NCBI RefSeq assembly: GCF_012935715.1
Contig: NZ_CP052860.1
Coordinates: 1,364,001 to 1,428,000 of the forward strand
From: Pseudomonas sp. ADAK13
GTDB lineage: Bacteria; Pseudomonadota; Gammaproteobacteria; Pseudomonadales; Pseudomonadaceae
Direction of reading: 5' to 3'
DNA length: 64,000 nt
Below are positions 1-9,210 of the stretch, one piece after another (position 1 is the stretch's first letter; each line of letters begins with the position of its first letter). The notes below the pieces were generated by a model. It was not told where the DNA came from. It saw nothing but the letters and a program-made list of their open reading frames with translations, and searched no databases. The translations under genes were made by a program, and so were the position numbers.

Positions 1-3000
1 GCACTGACCGTCGCAGGTATCGTAGATTCGCAGAGAGACGATGCGAAGCAATTAATCCGTGCAGCTGCAAACTCCATCGACGAAGTGGATTCAGAACACG
101 CCAACCACGCCGCTTCATGGCGCATGCTATCTCGCATATTTTCGATAGAGACCGCCCAACTACATCTCTCATCTGGAAATGCGCTTGCTCTGGCATGCGG
201 TCTCCCCCCAATGGCAGACAATGGGGTCTCGTCGAAGGCACAGCTCTCCGTCATAGCTAAAATTGCAGATGAGCTTGCGGATGGTTTCAAGACTGGTATT
301 GAACGTCTAGCACACGGTGCCCCTAACGATATTGTTCAAGCTCTTCGAGAATTGCTCCACCACCTTCAAACAAGCTGCGACGTACCTACAGCCTTTGAAC
401 GAGCAACCCAGGCTTTTTATTTGCCAGGGAAAACTCTATCCCTAGTTTCTCCGCCCCGTTGGTGGACGTTGCTAACTATAGAGCAATGGACTGATCTGCT
501 TGCCGACGAGCCCGATGAAGTCATCGGAGAGATCAGCATTCGATGCACGAATAGTATTATTCCCGCAACCAAGGGCTTACCAGCGATCGTGCGCGACAAG
601 GTGGAACTAGCCATCTCTACGAGCGAAAGCGGTCAACCAGAAGAGTTTCTACTGACGGGAGGTTCCTATGGTAAGGCGCCAACCCCGTTACTAGCATCCT
701 CTAGCGGAATTAATGAATACACAGATCGTCTCCCTCCCGCACATAAGACACCGATAACCTATAAGGTCACCTCTACGGGGTGTAAGCCTGCAAGTATCCG
801 GGTTATTTCCTTAATAAACTGGAAGCCAGGGATACTGGTAACCTGCCGGCTAGCGACAAAACTATCGCCGCCTAAGAAACCTAGTAAAAAGACTGCAGCG
901 ATGGACTGGGAGACATCCCTTTCGCTGCCTGGTTCGGGTCGATATGAGCTGCGTCTCCATCTGTCACCAGGAGCAACCATCGGCAACGTGGAGGGAATGC
1001 CTGACGATGCTACTGAACTAGAAGGGCAGCAACAATCCCTCGACGCGCGCCTCGTAGGAGAGGATGAATATCTAGTAGAAGTGGAGGCCGACGGTAAGTA
1101 TCAATTAGATATAGCCTTCAACCTCTTGGGCGATACCTCCCCTCAAACTTGCAGAGTTTACCTTGCTTGCGATGAGGCAAAGGAGGAAGGCTGCCGGAGC
1201 GAGTTCGAGCGCCTAATCAAGTTGAACCGTCGACATCTCGAAAAATTCGATACCAAGGCCGTCGTGCATCTGGACCGGAATGCGCGCGCCTCAAGCCTGC
1301 AGTCTTGGATACTTGAGGAGCAGAACGTAGCCGAATCGTTCAGACCCCTAGTGATAGCAGATGACTACGTATCTAGTTGGGTTCCACCCAACTGGAATGC
1401 CCCTAATGGCCCCATTCTCTCGCAAGGCCGCTTCCTGCATGACCCGCGCCCCAATATCCTGAGCTTCCAGCCACCAAATGGATTCGTGGAAACTCGCCAA
1501 GAGATTGCAAAATACATACGAGGCGAAGACCAAGCGGGGCTCATCGAGTCTGCGACGCTAGGAGCCTGGCTCTCGGAAGACACTGAGTTTCGCGTTCTCG
1601 CCGAAACCTATCTCGATGCTTACATGTCTTGGCTCGACACTGACCCGGACATTGCTTGTTGGATAGATACCGTTGCAGTCTGCTCGCTAGAACTAGACGA
1701 ACGAACCCTGAGTAGAATTCCAGAAGCAATCATCCTTTCCCCCCTTCATCCATTACGACTTGCATGGCATTGTCTTGCTCAGAAAGTCCTACGGGACGAG
1801 GTGGAAGGCGATTCACCCTTGCCCTGTCCGGCGGCAAGTATTTTTGACCCAGATTGTGTTCCCGACCTGCTGACCATCTCGCTTCAGTCTCCGAGTGGCG
1901 TTGAGCGGATAGACTTCTTGTCCGTCGAATGCAGTTCCGACTACTGGTCTGTTCTTTGGAATGGCTCTCGCCTGGGCCAGCTACCAGCCCGTACCCGCCG
2001 CCCCCCATTCGACAACACCTTCGGCCTAACTGTCGGCGGTATCTCAAGTGGATTCAGCCCCGCTCAGGTTTCGCGCGCACTCGACGATGTAACCAACCTT
2101 CTTGCAGCAAAGCCCATTATCAGTCTAGTAGTGTCTAGCGCAGGCGGTACCACCGATGCCTGCAACGAAGGTTTGACCAACTGGTGTACAAAGCGGTTTG
2201 GTAACGGAGGCGCGAACACACCTATGCAAAGCGTCGGTGCGAAGATTTTGGAAGTTTTCGACACTAGGCTTTCAGGAAGGCCTGACCAGGCCACTATCGC
2301 CAACCTCTCCGAGGACACCGATAACCACGTTCGCTGGTATGACAAACAACCGTTAGGCGCCACGCCGGATCTAGGCATTATTGCACAACTGGATTCGGCA
2401 GAACCTGGCTCCAAGGATGTAGGCATGCTCTCACCGATGGGCGTTGGCGGCCTAATCAGACACAGGGTCAGGCGTCAGCTTCAAGGCTCATTCTTAAGTG
2501 AATCCCGTCAAGGCCGGCAGATGCCTCCCTCTGGCGAACAATTCGCCGACAAGGTTTCAGCATGCATGCTTATGGTTGAACGGATGAGGGACCGTAAGGT
2601 TGGCCTGCAGTTCTCGCCTAGCGTCCACGCAGTGTCCGACATGCTTAAGGAAAATAGCGCCGGCTATGTTGCAGTCTCGTCTTCTGCAATTGACCCAGCT
2701 TGCTTTTTGGGTGGTTGGATCGAAGGCACTTACCTATGGGACTACGACCTCCCTTCGTACTCCCATCGCGCAGGCGATACCAGCGGCTACTACCTCTTGT
2801 CACAGGTCAAGCAAGCCGATCGTGATGCCTTACGCCGTGTTCTGAAGCCCCTTCCAGGATGCGACAACTTAGACGACTCAAAGATCGAGCAGATTCTCCT
2901 AGAGGTCGCTAGAAGAGGAATCCCCACCGTTCGCGGTCTCTCCGGAGACGATACAGGCGCTACAGGCGACCTGGGCTTATTCCTAGCGGTCCGACTCCTT

Positions 3001-5031
3001 CAAGACCAGTTCCGGACCGAAGGAAACCTGAACAGCTTGTTACCAGTGCTCGCGGGTTCGCCAGAGGAAATCACAATCGCAATAATCGTTCCCGTCGACC
3101 CGTTCAGAGGTTATCTTGCCGACCTTGCACGCTCCCTCGGCAAGGAGCGCAAAGACACCTCCCTTTCACGCCCCGACCTGCTTGTCGTCGGCGTGCGAAT
3201 CAGCAGCGGCAAAGTTCACCTGCATCTGACGCCGATAGAGGTCAAGTGCCGCCAAGGAAGCGTGTTCGGAGTCACCGACTCCGTCGAAGCCCTTTCTCAA
3301 GCCAGAGCACTCTCAAAACTCTTGCAAGCCATCGAGGAACGCGCCAACAAATCTTTGGCATGGAGCCTGGCCTACCAACATCTACTACTCTCGATGATTG
3401 GCTTTGGCTTACGAGTCTACAGTCAGCATCAGGCAGTAGAAGGACATTCTACCCGCTGGGCCGGGTACCACGAGCTAATCGCCGCAGCGATCCTCGATCC
3501 TGACTCGAGACCTACTCTAGACTTACGGGGACGACTTATCGTCGTCGACGAATCAAGCCTCAGCGGCCCACATAATCGTGATGGCGACAATTTCGACGAG
3601 ACGATTGTCATTTCAAGTAAGGATGCAGGTCGTATCGTACTCGACGGTGATCCACAGTCATTCTACGACGCCGTGCGGGCCAAGGTGGGCGATTGGGGAT
3701 TATTACCTCCCCTGCTAGCCCAGAATACCAGCTCGCCTCCTTTCGACAGTTCTGCGGCGGAAAGCGAGCGGTCGGTAGACCCTTCGATAATTTCAAACAA
3801 CGAACCCGTTGTGCAGTTAATCAATGAAGAAACATCCTCCAGCAATTCAAATGGAGAGATCGCACCTTCCTTAACACCTGACGAGTTTGGCGCAGGCGTA
3901 ATCCTCTCCGTAGGCAAAACAGTTGATGGTTTCGAGCCAAGACAGCTAAGCCTGAACATATCCGATACTCGACTCAATCAGTTGAACATCGGTGTGGCAG
4001 GTGACCTCGGCACAGGTAAGACCCAATTCCTCAAGTCGCTTATCCTGCAGATATCCAGAGCCAGTGATGCAAACCGTGGGATCAAGCCACGCTTCTTGAT
4101 CTTCGATTATAAGAGCGACTTTAGTAGTCCGGATTTCGTAGAGGCTACCGGGGCAAAGGTGGTGAAGCCCTATCACCTTCCCCTGAACCTCTTCGACATC
4201 ACTGGAATGGGGGAATCTTCAGCACCATGGCTGGATCGCTTCCGGTTTTTCGCAGATGTCCTCGACAAGGTTTACTCGGGAATAGGCCCCGTGCAGCGGG
4301 ACAAACTCAAAGCAGCTGTCCGTAACGCGTACGAGGCAGCTAATGCTCAAGACCGCCAGCCTACGATCTACGACATCCATGCAGAGTACAGAGAAATACT
4401 TGGCGGGAAGTCGGACGCACCAATGGCGATCATTGACGATCTGGTGGACATGGAGGTGTTTGCAAAGGCCAAAGGGGAAACAAAACCTTTTGACGAATTC
4501 TTCGATGGCGTTGTGGTGATATCCCTAAGCTCCATGGGACAAGACGACCGCAGCAAAAACATGCTCGTTGCCATCTTACTAAACATGTTTTACGAGAACA
4601 TGCTCAAGGTACCCAAGCGAGCTTTTACTGGCACCGACCCGCAGCTCAGGGCGATCGACTCCTACCTACTGGTGGACGAAGCCGACAATATCATGCGTTA
4701 CGAGTTCGACGTTCTACGCAAGCTTTTGCTGCAGGGCCGGGAATTTGGCACTGGCGTGATCCTAGCATCGCAATTCCTTAGGCACTTTAAGGTCGGCGCG
4801 ACCGACTACAGGGAACCACTACTCTCCTGGTTTATCCACAAGGTACCAAACATCACGCCAGCCGAACTGGGAGTCCTCGGCTTTACATCGGATCTTGCCG
4901 AACTATCAGAACGTGTGAAGACGCTACCTAATCATCACTGCCTGTATAAGTCTTTCGATGTTTCGGGAGAGGTAATTCGTGGGCTTCCTTTCTACGAACT
5001 GGTTAAGGAGGGAGATGAAAGCCCGGCCTAA
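1..5031 (+). CDS. Giant HerA/FtsK-type ATPase with PD-(D/E)XK-like motif (DptH-like), 5' partial
   Basis: The frame is open from the left edge, so the gene starts outside the window; the GTG at 85 has no ribosome binding site and is probably internal. The visible part is about 1,675 codons. Seen: a Walker A motif GDLGTGKT at nt 4000-4023, a Walker B strand YLLVDEAD around nt 4675, and a following GREFGTGVILASQ stretch, as in HerA/FtsK/VirB4 translocases. About 270 codons before Walker A, a PD dipeptide (nt 3172-3177) followed by EVK (nt 3238-3246) fits a PD-(D/E)XK nuclease core. An SPLHPLRLAW motif lies near nt 1740. The size and ATPase-at-C-terminus layout resemble DptH of phosphorothioation-dependent restriction, but I cannot fix the family. 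The vsr gene follows after 24 nt, so a restriction or DNA-modification role is inferred. Confidence 0.75.
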   Translation, partial: ALTVAGIVDSQRDDAKQLIRAAANSIDEVDSEHANHAASWRMLSRIFSIETAQLHLSSGNALALACGLPPMADNGVSSKAQLSVIAKIADELADGFKTGIERLAHGAPNDIVQALRELLHHLQTSCDVPTAFERATQAFYLPGKTLSLVSPPRWWTLLTIEQWTDLLADEPDEVIGEISIRCTNSIIPATKGLPAIVRDKVELAISTSESGQPEEFLLTGGSYGKAPTPLLASSSGINEYTDRLPPAHKTPITYKVTSTGCKPASIRVISLINWKPGILVTCRLATKLSPPKKPSKKTAAMDWETSLSLPGSGRYELRLHLSPGATIGNVEGMPDDATELEGQQQSLDARLVGEDEYLVEVEADGKYQLDIAFNLLGDTSPQTCRVYLACDEAKEEGCRSEFERLIKLNRRHLEKFDTKAVVHLDRNARASSLQSWILEEQNVAESFRPLVIADDYVSSWVPPNWNAPNGPILSQGRFLHDPRPNILSFQPPNGFVETRQEIAKYIRGEDQAGLIESATLGAWLSEDTEFRVLAETYLDAYMSWLDTDPDIACWIDTVAVCSLELDERTLSRIPEAIILSPLHPLRLAWHCLAQKVLRDEVEGDSPLPCPAASIFDPDCVPDLLTISLQSPSGVERIDFLSVECSSDYWSVLWNGSRLGQLPARTRRPPFDNTFGLTVGGISSGFSPAQVSRALDDVTNLLAAKPIISLVVSSAGGTTDACNEGLTNWCTKRFGNGGANTPMQSVGAKILEVFDTRLSGRPDQATIANLSEDTDNHVRWYDKQPLGATPDLGIIAQLDSAEPGSKDVGMLSPMGVGGLIRHRVRRQLQGSFLSESRQGRQMPPSGEQFADKVSACMLMVERMRDRKVGLQFSPSVHAVSDMLKENSAGYVAVSSSAIDPACFLGGWIEGTYLWDYDLPSYSHRAGDTSGYYLLSQVKQADRDALRRVLKPLPGCDNLDDSKIEQILLEVARRGIPTVRGLSGDDTGATGDLGLFLAVRLLQDQFRTEGNLNSLLPVLAGSPEEITIAIIVPVDPFRGYLADLARSLGKERKDTSLSRPDLLVVGVRISSGKVHLHLTPIEVKCRQGSVFGVTDSVEALSQARALSKLLQAIEERANKSLAWSLAYQHLLLSMIGFGLRVYSQHQAVEGHSTRWAGYHELIAAAILDPDSRPTLDLRGRLIVVDESSLSGPHNRDGDNFDETIVISSKDAGRIVLDGDPQSFYDAVRAKVGDWGLLPPLLAQNTSSPPFDSSAAESERSVDPSIISNNEPVVQLINEETSSSNSNGEIAPSLTPDEFGAGVILSVGKTVDGFEPRQLSLNISDTRLNQLNIGVAGDLGTGKTQFLKSLILQISRASDANRGIKPRFLIFDYKSDFSSPDFVEATGAKVVKPYHLPLNLFDITGMGESSAPWLDRFRFFADVLDKVYSGIGPVQRDKLKAAVRNAYEAANAQDRQPTIYDIHAEYREILGGKSDAPMAIIDDLVDMEVFAKAKGETKPFDEFFDGVVVISLSSMGQDDRSKNMLVAILLNMFYENMLKVPKRAFTGTDPQLRAIDSYLLVDEADNIMRYEFDVLRKLLLQGREFGTGVILASQFLRHFKVGATDYREPLLSWFIHKVPNITPAELGVLGFTSDLAELSERVKTLPNHHCLYKSFDVSGEVIRGLPFYELVKEGDESPA

Positions 5032-5055
5032 GAGCTCTGCGCCTGGAGGTCGGAT

Positions 5056-5490
5056 ATGACCGACTTCCTCTCCCCTAAAGAGCGGTCAGAACGGATGGCG
5101 CGGATCAAGGGGAGTAACACTCGCCCAGAAATAGCACTGCGTAAGGCGTTACATAGTCTCGGCCTCCGCTACCGGCTAAATGGGGCTGACTTACCCGGAA
5201 AGCCCGACCTTGTGTTTCCTAGGTACAAGGCCGTGGTTTTCGTTCACGGTTGCTTTTGGCATAGGCATGTCGACTGCAACATCGCCACGATACCGAAAAG
5301 CAACACAGCATTTTGGGTTGAAAAATTTGAGAAAAATGTCGCTCGAGATGACCGAGTGACAAAGCTGCTCGAAACAGCCGGATGGAGAGTATTTGTCGTC
5401 TGGGAATGCCAGCTTGGGTCGGCCAGAAGGGCGAAGGCAACTGGTGAATGCATGGCGGAACTGATAAGAGAAAAACATGGGAATTTTTAA
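5056..5490 (+). CDS. vsr: Very short patch repair endonuclease Vsr
   Basis: 144 aa, normal Vsr length. It nicks next to T:G mismatches left by deamination of 5-methylcytosine. Seen: catalytic Asp51 in PGKPDLVF, the HGCFWHRH box with Cys66, His69 and His71, then Cys74 and Cys118 (VVWEC), which fit the zinc and active-site residues of E. coli Vsr. Residue 63 is Val where E. coli has Thr. The ATG has a clear GGAGG at 5045-5049. It lies 24 nt after the giant ATPase gene and is probably cotranscribed. Vsr usually accompanies a cytosine methyltransferase; none is in the window, so one may lie to the left. Confidence 0.93.
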   Translation: MTDFLSPKERSERMARIKGSNTRPEIALRKALHSLGLRYRLNGADLPGKPDLVFPRYKAVVFVHGCFWHRHVDCNIATIPKSNTAFWVEKFEKNVARDDRVTKLLETAGWRVFVVWECQLGSARRAKATGECMAELIREKHGNF

Positions 5491-5701
5491 AATAATCAAA
5501 AGGGTAAGGCGAAAAGCCTCATCTCATGACGTTGGTTTTTTCTTGAAATATTCTTTTAATCGAAAAACTGACCTGACCTGCCAGAATTTAGGTACGCGGC
5601 ACAGCATTCCCATGTAAAGCGAGGAGCCATGCTTTATCATCTCGCTTCGAGCGCCTGGCATCGACCACTTGGCTATTTTCGATGCTGGCTATCCGCGCAA
5701 T

Positions 5702-5718
5702 TGTGATCCAAGATCACA
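5702..5718. promoter_or_regulatory. Palindrome TGTGATC-N3-GATCACA upstream of kinase operon
   Basis: A perfect 7-bp inverted repeat with a 3-nt centre lies 31 nt before the ATG at 5749, inside the 258-nt AT-rich gap after vsr. It resembles a CRP/Vfr site (TGTGA and TCACA half-sites) but with 7 rather than 6 nt between them. It could equally be the operator of an unknown repressor. Another imperfect inverted repeat (GCATCGA 5658-5664, TCGATGC 5679-5685) lies just upstream. Confidence 0.4.
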
Positions 5719-5748
5719 CAGTAAATAGCTTACTACTAAGGATTATTG

Positions 5749-6366
5749 ATGGTCACTCTAGCCCCCAAAGAGACACCCGAACAGTTATCGGGGCGGAGGA
5801 TTGAAATCCTTGGAGTGTTCGGCTCCGGCAAGACAACGCTCGCCAGGAAGCTTGTCGCGGAGTCTAACGAGACTCAGCCACTGCTTGCCGAGCAACACGA
5901 ACAAAACCTATTCTGGGGCGCCGAACGTCATAACCAAATTCTCGGTTACCTTCCCTACGATCTTTCTTTTCTGATGCAACACGCACATTTGGTAGCGAGC
6001 ATCAACTCCGACGTAATTCACTTTTGCGATTGGTCTTTCGGATCCGATAGAGTTTGGGCGTCAATGCGCCTCGATAGTGACTTTTCCGCATATGAAGTTG
6101 TTTCAGACATCATCCTGAAAAAGCTACCTTCGCCTCTAGGTTACCTTTATCTAAAACAACCTGTAGAGTTGATTTCGAAACGTCTCGGTTTGAGAGGACG
6201 AGTTGAAGAACGAAACTTTTTAAATTACGTGAAAGCGGCTGCCGAACAGCTAGATGAATTTGCCCGAACACTTTCGTCGAATCAAGTCCTGGAGGTCACA
6301 GATGATGTCTCGCTTGCTGAGATTTATGCTTGGCTTGAAAAGCGAGAGGAGAATGGCGATGAATAA
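5749..6366 (+). CDS. Deoxynucleoside-kinase-like P-loop protein
   Basis: 205 aa from the ATG at 5749, which has AAGGA at a 6-nt distance; a TTG directly before it is less likely. Seen: Walker A GVFGSGKTT (residues 22-30), a CDWSFGSDRVWA segment matching the position of the substrate-binding [DE]RS motif of deoxynucleoside kinases, and an RGRVEER segment like their LID loop. In that motif the usual Arg is replaced by Trp, so the substrate may differ or phosphotransfer may be altered. It heads a three-gene operon and overlaps the next gene by 8 nt. A nucleotide-related signalling or defence role is inference; the fold call rests on motifs only. Confidence 0.72.
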   Translation: MVTLAPKETPEQLSGRRIEILGVFGSGKTTLARKLVAESNETQPLLAEQHEQNLFWGAERHNQILGYLPYDLSFLMQHAHLVASINSDVIHFCDWSFGSDRVWASMRLDSDFSAYEVVSDIILKKLPSPLGYLYLKQPVELISKRLGLRGRVEERNFLNYVKAAAEQLDEFARTLSSNQVLEVTDDVSLAEIYAWLEKREENGDE

Positions 6367-8536
6367 TATCGCTACCCCCCCCGCAACGGAAGCACTTAAA
6401 GCGTATAAAGTTGATGGCACGGCCCTGTATTTAGTCGGTACTTTTGATACTGGCGTAACGGTGTTTAGCCAGCAAACGCGTGCGCTTAACCTCGCTTGGG
6501 CGGCGGTAGAATCAGGGCTTGTACCTACTACATCAATGGAGCCGACCGACATAACAGCTCCATTGTTTAAAATAGCAATAGTGGGTGCTGGCTTTGCAGG
6601 ATTATCAGTTGCTGCAGGATTAATTTCAAAAGGTGCAGTCGCGGATATCACAATATTCGAACAAAGAGACACACTTCTCCCACTTCAGCAGGGAAGTGAC
6701 TCGCGATGGTTACACCCTCGCATTTATGATTGGCCTCGAGAAGGCAGCCAGGCAAGCGTGGCAATGTTGCCCGTCCTGAATTGGACAGCGGCTCGAGCTT
6801 CTGATGTAGTGGTTCAGGTACTTTCTGAGTGGAAAAAAACTCTTGTCGGCTCAGATAGGAAACCTACTCTATATTGCAACACCCGACACCTCCAAATACA
6901 CGAATGTGCTGATGGCACGGCTCGTTTGAAACTTGAATGGGTTGGTGAAAAAAGAACAGCAATAGATGGCACTACTGTTCAGGACAGTTCGCAGAGCAAT
7001 GTCGGTCGATCCGATACTTTTGATCTGGTTATTCTAGCAATCGGGTTCGGAGTTGAACGGGACGGCGCGCTTTCTTACTGGCGAAATGAAACGATGGGAC
7101 AGCCGAGCTTAGACCAACCTCGCCGCACATTCTTGGTTTCCGGCCAAGGAGATGGGGCAATGATTGACGTGCTGCGTCTCCGCATCTCACAGTATCGACA
7201 AGATCGTATCCTTGAAGAGCTCTTCAATGATAAAAAAAGCCTGTTCACTCTCATTCAAAAACTACACACTAAGTATACAGATGACGAGCATCGAAAAGGA
7301 CTATTCGCTGACTTTGAAGCTTTAGAATGCAACGAGAACACTAGTGCCGCGTTCGAGGAGGTAATAAAACAGCTTTCAAGGCGCCTTCGACGAGATACAG
7401 ATGTAATATTACATCTACAAGTAAAGAACCTGTCGCAGTTACTCGACCCACCAACCTCTCGAATTTCTTTTCAAAATAAAGCTCTTATATTTTTTCTCTA
7501 TAAATGCGGTGGCTTTGTACCTTCGACCTTAGACGAAGAAAAGTTAATTAAGCAACACTCTATTCATAAGAGCAACATTGTGCGGCGTCATGGTACACAC
7601 CGCGATGACCAACTTATGGCGATTTTGTCTGACCACCTCTATAAAGCAATAAACACTAGGCGTGGCGACGCTAAGCCGGATCCATTCTCTCAGCCTGACC
7701 GTGCACGCTGGCCAGGCGGTTACTTCGACACGCGGGGTAAAAGCCAAGACAGCTTTATGGTCAATGATACTCAGCGTGCACACTGGCGAAAAGAATATTT
7801 ACCCGGCCCGACGGAACTGATGGCGACCGCTTTCTGCGCTACACTCGCCGGGTTGATTTGTTCCCGCCACACAGAGCCAGGGCGTCTAAGAGTAACCTTA
7901 CATCGCGCGATATCTTTCGGGGACGAAGAGCTACTACAGCAAGCTTGCGATTATCAGGGGACAGACACGGCCAGAGGAGACAAAACAGCGGCAGCAAGAA
8001 CTTTTCCAGCGAATAATGGAACGATAGGAATTGCATACCGCTGTCGAAAAATTGTCAGATCCGTATCAAAAATAGCTTCCGAGCAATTAAGTGAAGCAAT
8101 GGACTCATTGCAACTCAACGAAGCATCGAGAACAATGTCTAGCGGGGTGAAATTCGTGCTGGCCATTCCACTACTAGAGCCAGATAGTTCATCCACCGGC
8201 GCACCTGCCGTAGCCGGAGTTATATATATTGACAGCGAAGCAGAAAACTTCTTTATAAAAAACGAAGAGCTTGTTGAGCTTGTGCGAATGACCGCAGAAT
8301 TACTTGACGCACTGACCAGAGCAAATAGACAGCCTTTCGACAGAATTAGGAATATTGAACTTTCCAGTACAAGCAACCAGTCAAAATCAGCTGACGACCT
8401 ACCTCCGAAAGCAGAAAATACTTTGGAACTTGTAACCGAAATAGCTCCACCACAAACTATGGAATCACTAAACCTGAATTTCGATTACTCGGACTTTTCT
8501 CCTGCACTCGAGGAAAATAAAGTTGAACACGCATGA
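6359..8536 (+). CDS. FAD/NAD(P)-binding Rossmann protein with C-terminal GAF-like domain
   Basis: 725 aa from the ATG at 6359, which sits about 7 nt after GAGGAG; an ATG at 6353 is too close to it. Residues 1-70 are an extension I do not recognise. A dinucleotide-binding fold starts with GAGFAG at 76-81 and has an acidic residue at the end of strand two (Glu101), then a HPRIYDWP motif at 119-126 and a VILAIGFG strand. The middle is helical. Residues from about 550 to 650 look like a GAF domain (GTIGIAYRCRKIV, later AGVIYID and a closing helix). The combination suggests a redox or flavin enzyme gated by a small-molecule sensor. It overlaps both neighbours, so the three proteins are probably made together. 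Confidence 0.75.
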   Translation: MNNIATPPATEALKAYKVDGTALYLVGTFDTGVTVFSQQTRALNLAWAAVESGLVPTTSMEPTDITAPLFKIAIVGAGFAGLSVAAGLISKGAVADITIFEQRDTLLPLQQGSDSRWLHPRIYDWPREGSQASVAMLPVLNWTAARASDVVVQVLSEWKKTLVGSDRKPTLYCNTRHLQIHECADGTARLKLEWVGEKRTAIDGTTVQDSSQSNVGRSDTFDLVILAIGFGVERDGALSYWRNETMGQPSLDQPRRTFLVSGQGDGAMIDVLRLRISQYRQDRILEELFNDKKSLFTLIQKLHTKYTDDEHRKGLFADFEALECNENTSAAFEEVIKQLSRRLRRDTDVILHLQVKNLSQLLDPPTSRISFQNKALIFFLYKCGGFVPSTLDEEKLIKQHSIHKSNIVRRHGTHRDDQLMAILSDHLYKAINTRRGDAKPDPFSQPDRARWPGGYFDTRGKSQDSFMVNDTQRAHWRKEYLPGPTELMATAFCATLAGLICSRHTEPGRLRVTLHRAISFGDEELLQQACDYQGTDTARGDKTAAARTFPANNGTIGIAYRCRKIVRSVSKIASEQLSEAMDSLQLNEASRTMSSGVKFVLAIPLLEPDSSSTGAPAVAGVIYIDSEAENFFIKNEELVELVRMTAELLDALTRANRQPFDRIRNIELSSTSNQSKSADDLPPKAENTLELVTEIAPPQTMESLNLNFDYSDFSPALEENKVEHA

Positions 8537-8789
8537 ACTAAAAAGCTGGCCTAAATTTTTTGGCCAACTGTCTATCGGTCTTCGAACACACGAGCTACGT
8601 CGAAATGATCGAAACTATCAGATTGGGGATTATGTTAACCTTCGCGAGTACGATCCTAAAACCCAGAAATATACAGGCCGCAACTGCATAGTCGAGATTA
8701 CTTCAATGACTTCAATTGACGAGCCTTGTGCCGTTTCTGATGTGGCCTTGCATCAGGAGTTTTGTATTTTTAGCGTGAGACTGATCTGA
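8523..8789 (+). CDS. DUF3850 (ASCH/PUA-like) small protein
   Basis: 88 aa. It begins at TTG 8523, the only start in frame, with AGGA at 8511-8514, and overlaps the FAD/GAF gene by 14 nt. Seen: HELKSWPKFF at the N-terminus, then RRNDRNYQIGDYVNLREYD and YTGR, which match the DUF3850 family. These proteins have an ASCH/PUA-like fold that usually binds RNA or modified nucleotides; no enzymatic activity is established to my knowledge. The family is common in phages. In this operon it may recognise a nucleotide or RNA signal, which is inference. Confidence 0.85.
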   Translation: MNTHELKSWPKFFGQLSIGLRTHELRRNDRNYQIGDYVNLREYDPKTQKYTGRNCIVEITSMTSIDEPCAVSDVALHQEFCIFSVRLI

Positions 8790-8960
8790 CCACAAATATT
8801 TTGCTGTAGGTAGAATCTTTGGGGGCGAACGCCCTAGGAAAACCGTAACATCAAAGCATCAAGACGAAGATCTGCTGCTCGGCAAAAGAACGGACCAAGC
8901 AGGAAGCATGGATGAGATTGGCATTTGCTCAATACCAAAACCCCTCACGCGCGCGCTGGA

Positions 8961-8982
8961 TGGGGGGACAATTGGGGGAACA
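8961..8982. repeat. G-rich direct repeats resembling integrase arm-type sites
   Basis: Two adjacent 11-nt units, TGGGGGGACAA and TTGGGGGAACA. Tandem repeats of this TTGGGGG(N)ACA type are often found just beyond tyrosine integrase genes of P4-like islands, where they act as arm-binding sites. No integrase is present, so this would be a remnant or the far end of an island. The link rests on pattern resemblance only. Confidence 0.35.
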
Positions 8983-9031
8983 GAGAGCGTATTATAAAAA
9001 TTTATCTTTAAAATCAACAACTTATCTATCA

Positions 9032-9058
9032 AAAAAGCCGACCACAAGCCGGCTTTTT
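9032..9058. terminator. Rho-independent terminator, possibly bidirectional
   Basis: AAAAAGCCG (9032-9040) pairs with CGGCTTTTT (9050-9058) around a 9-nt loop. The A-tract on one side and T-tract on the other allow termination in both directions. It would close transcription of the kinase/FAD/DUF3850 operon about 240 nt after its last gene. Confidence 0.75.
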
Positions 9059-9210
9059 AATGCTTGGAGAAAAGTACTGCACTTATCAAGCATCAGACTC
9101 TTTGGGGAACTTGCCAACCGCCCCAACGAGTACTCAAGCACTCTCTTCCATTCGCAGAACCTCCGCCCTATACGTCGCTAAAACCTCTTTTCAAGAACAC
9201 GTTGGGTGAA

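Noticed and set aside
8908..8997. Short open frame and an overlapping 89-codon frame near the G-rich repeats
   Set aside because: No binding site, no family, and they run over the repeats; probably not coding.
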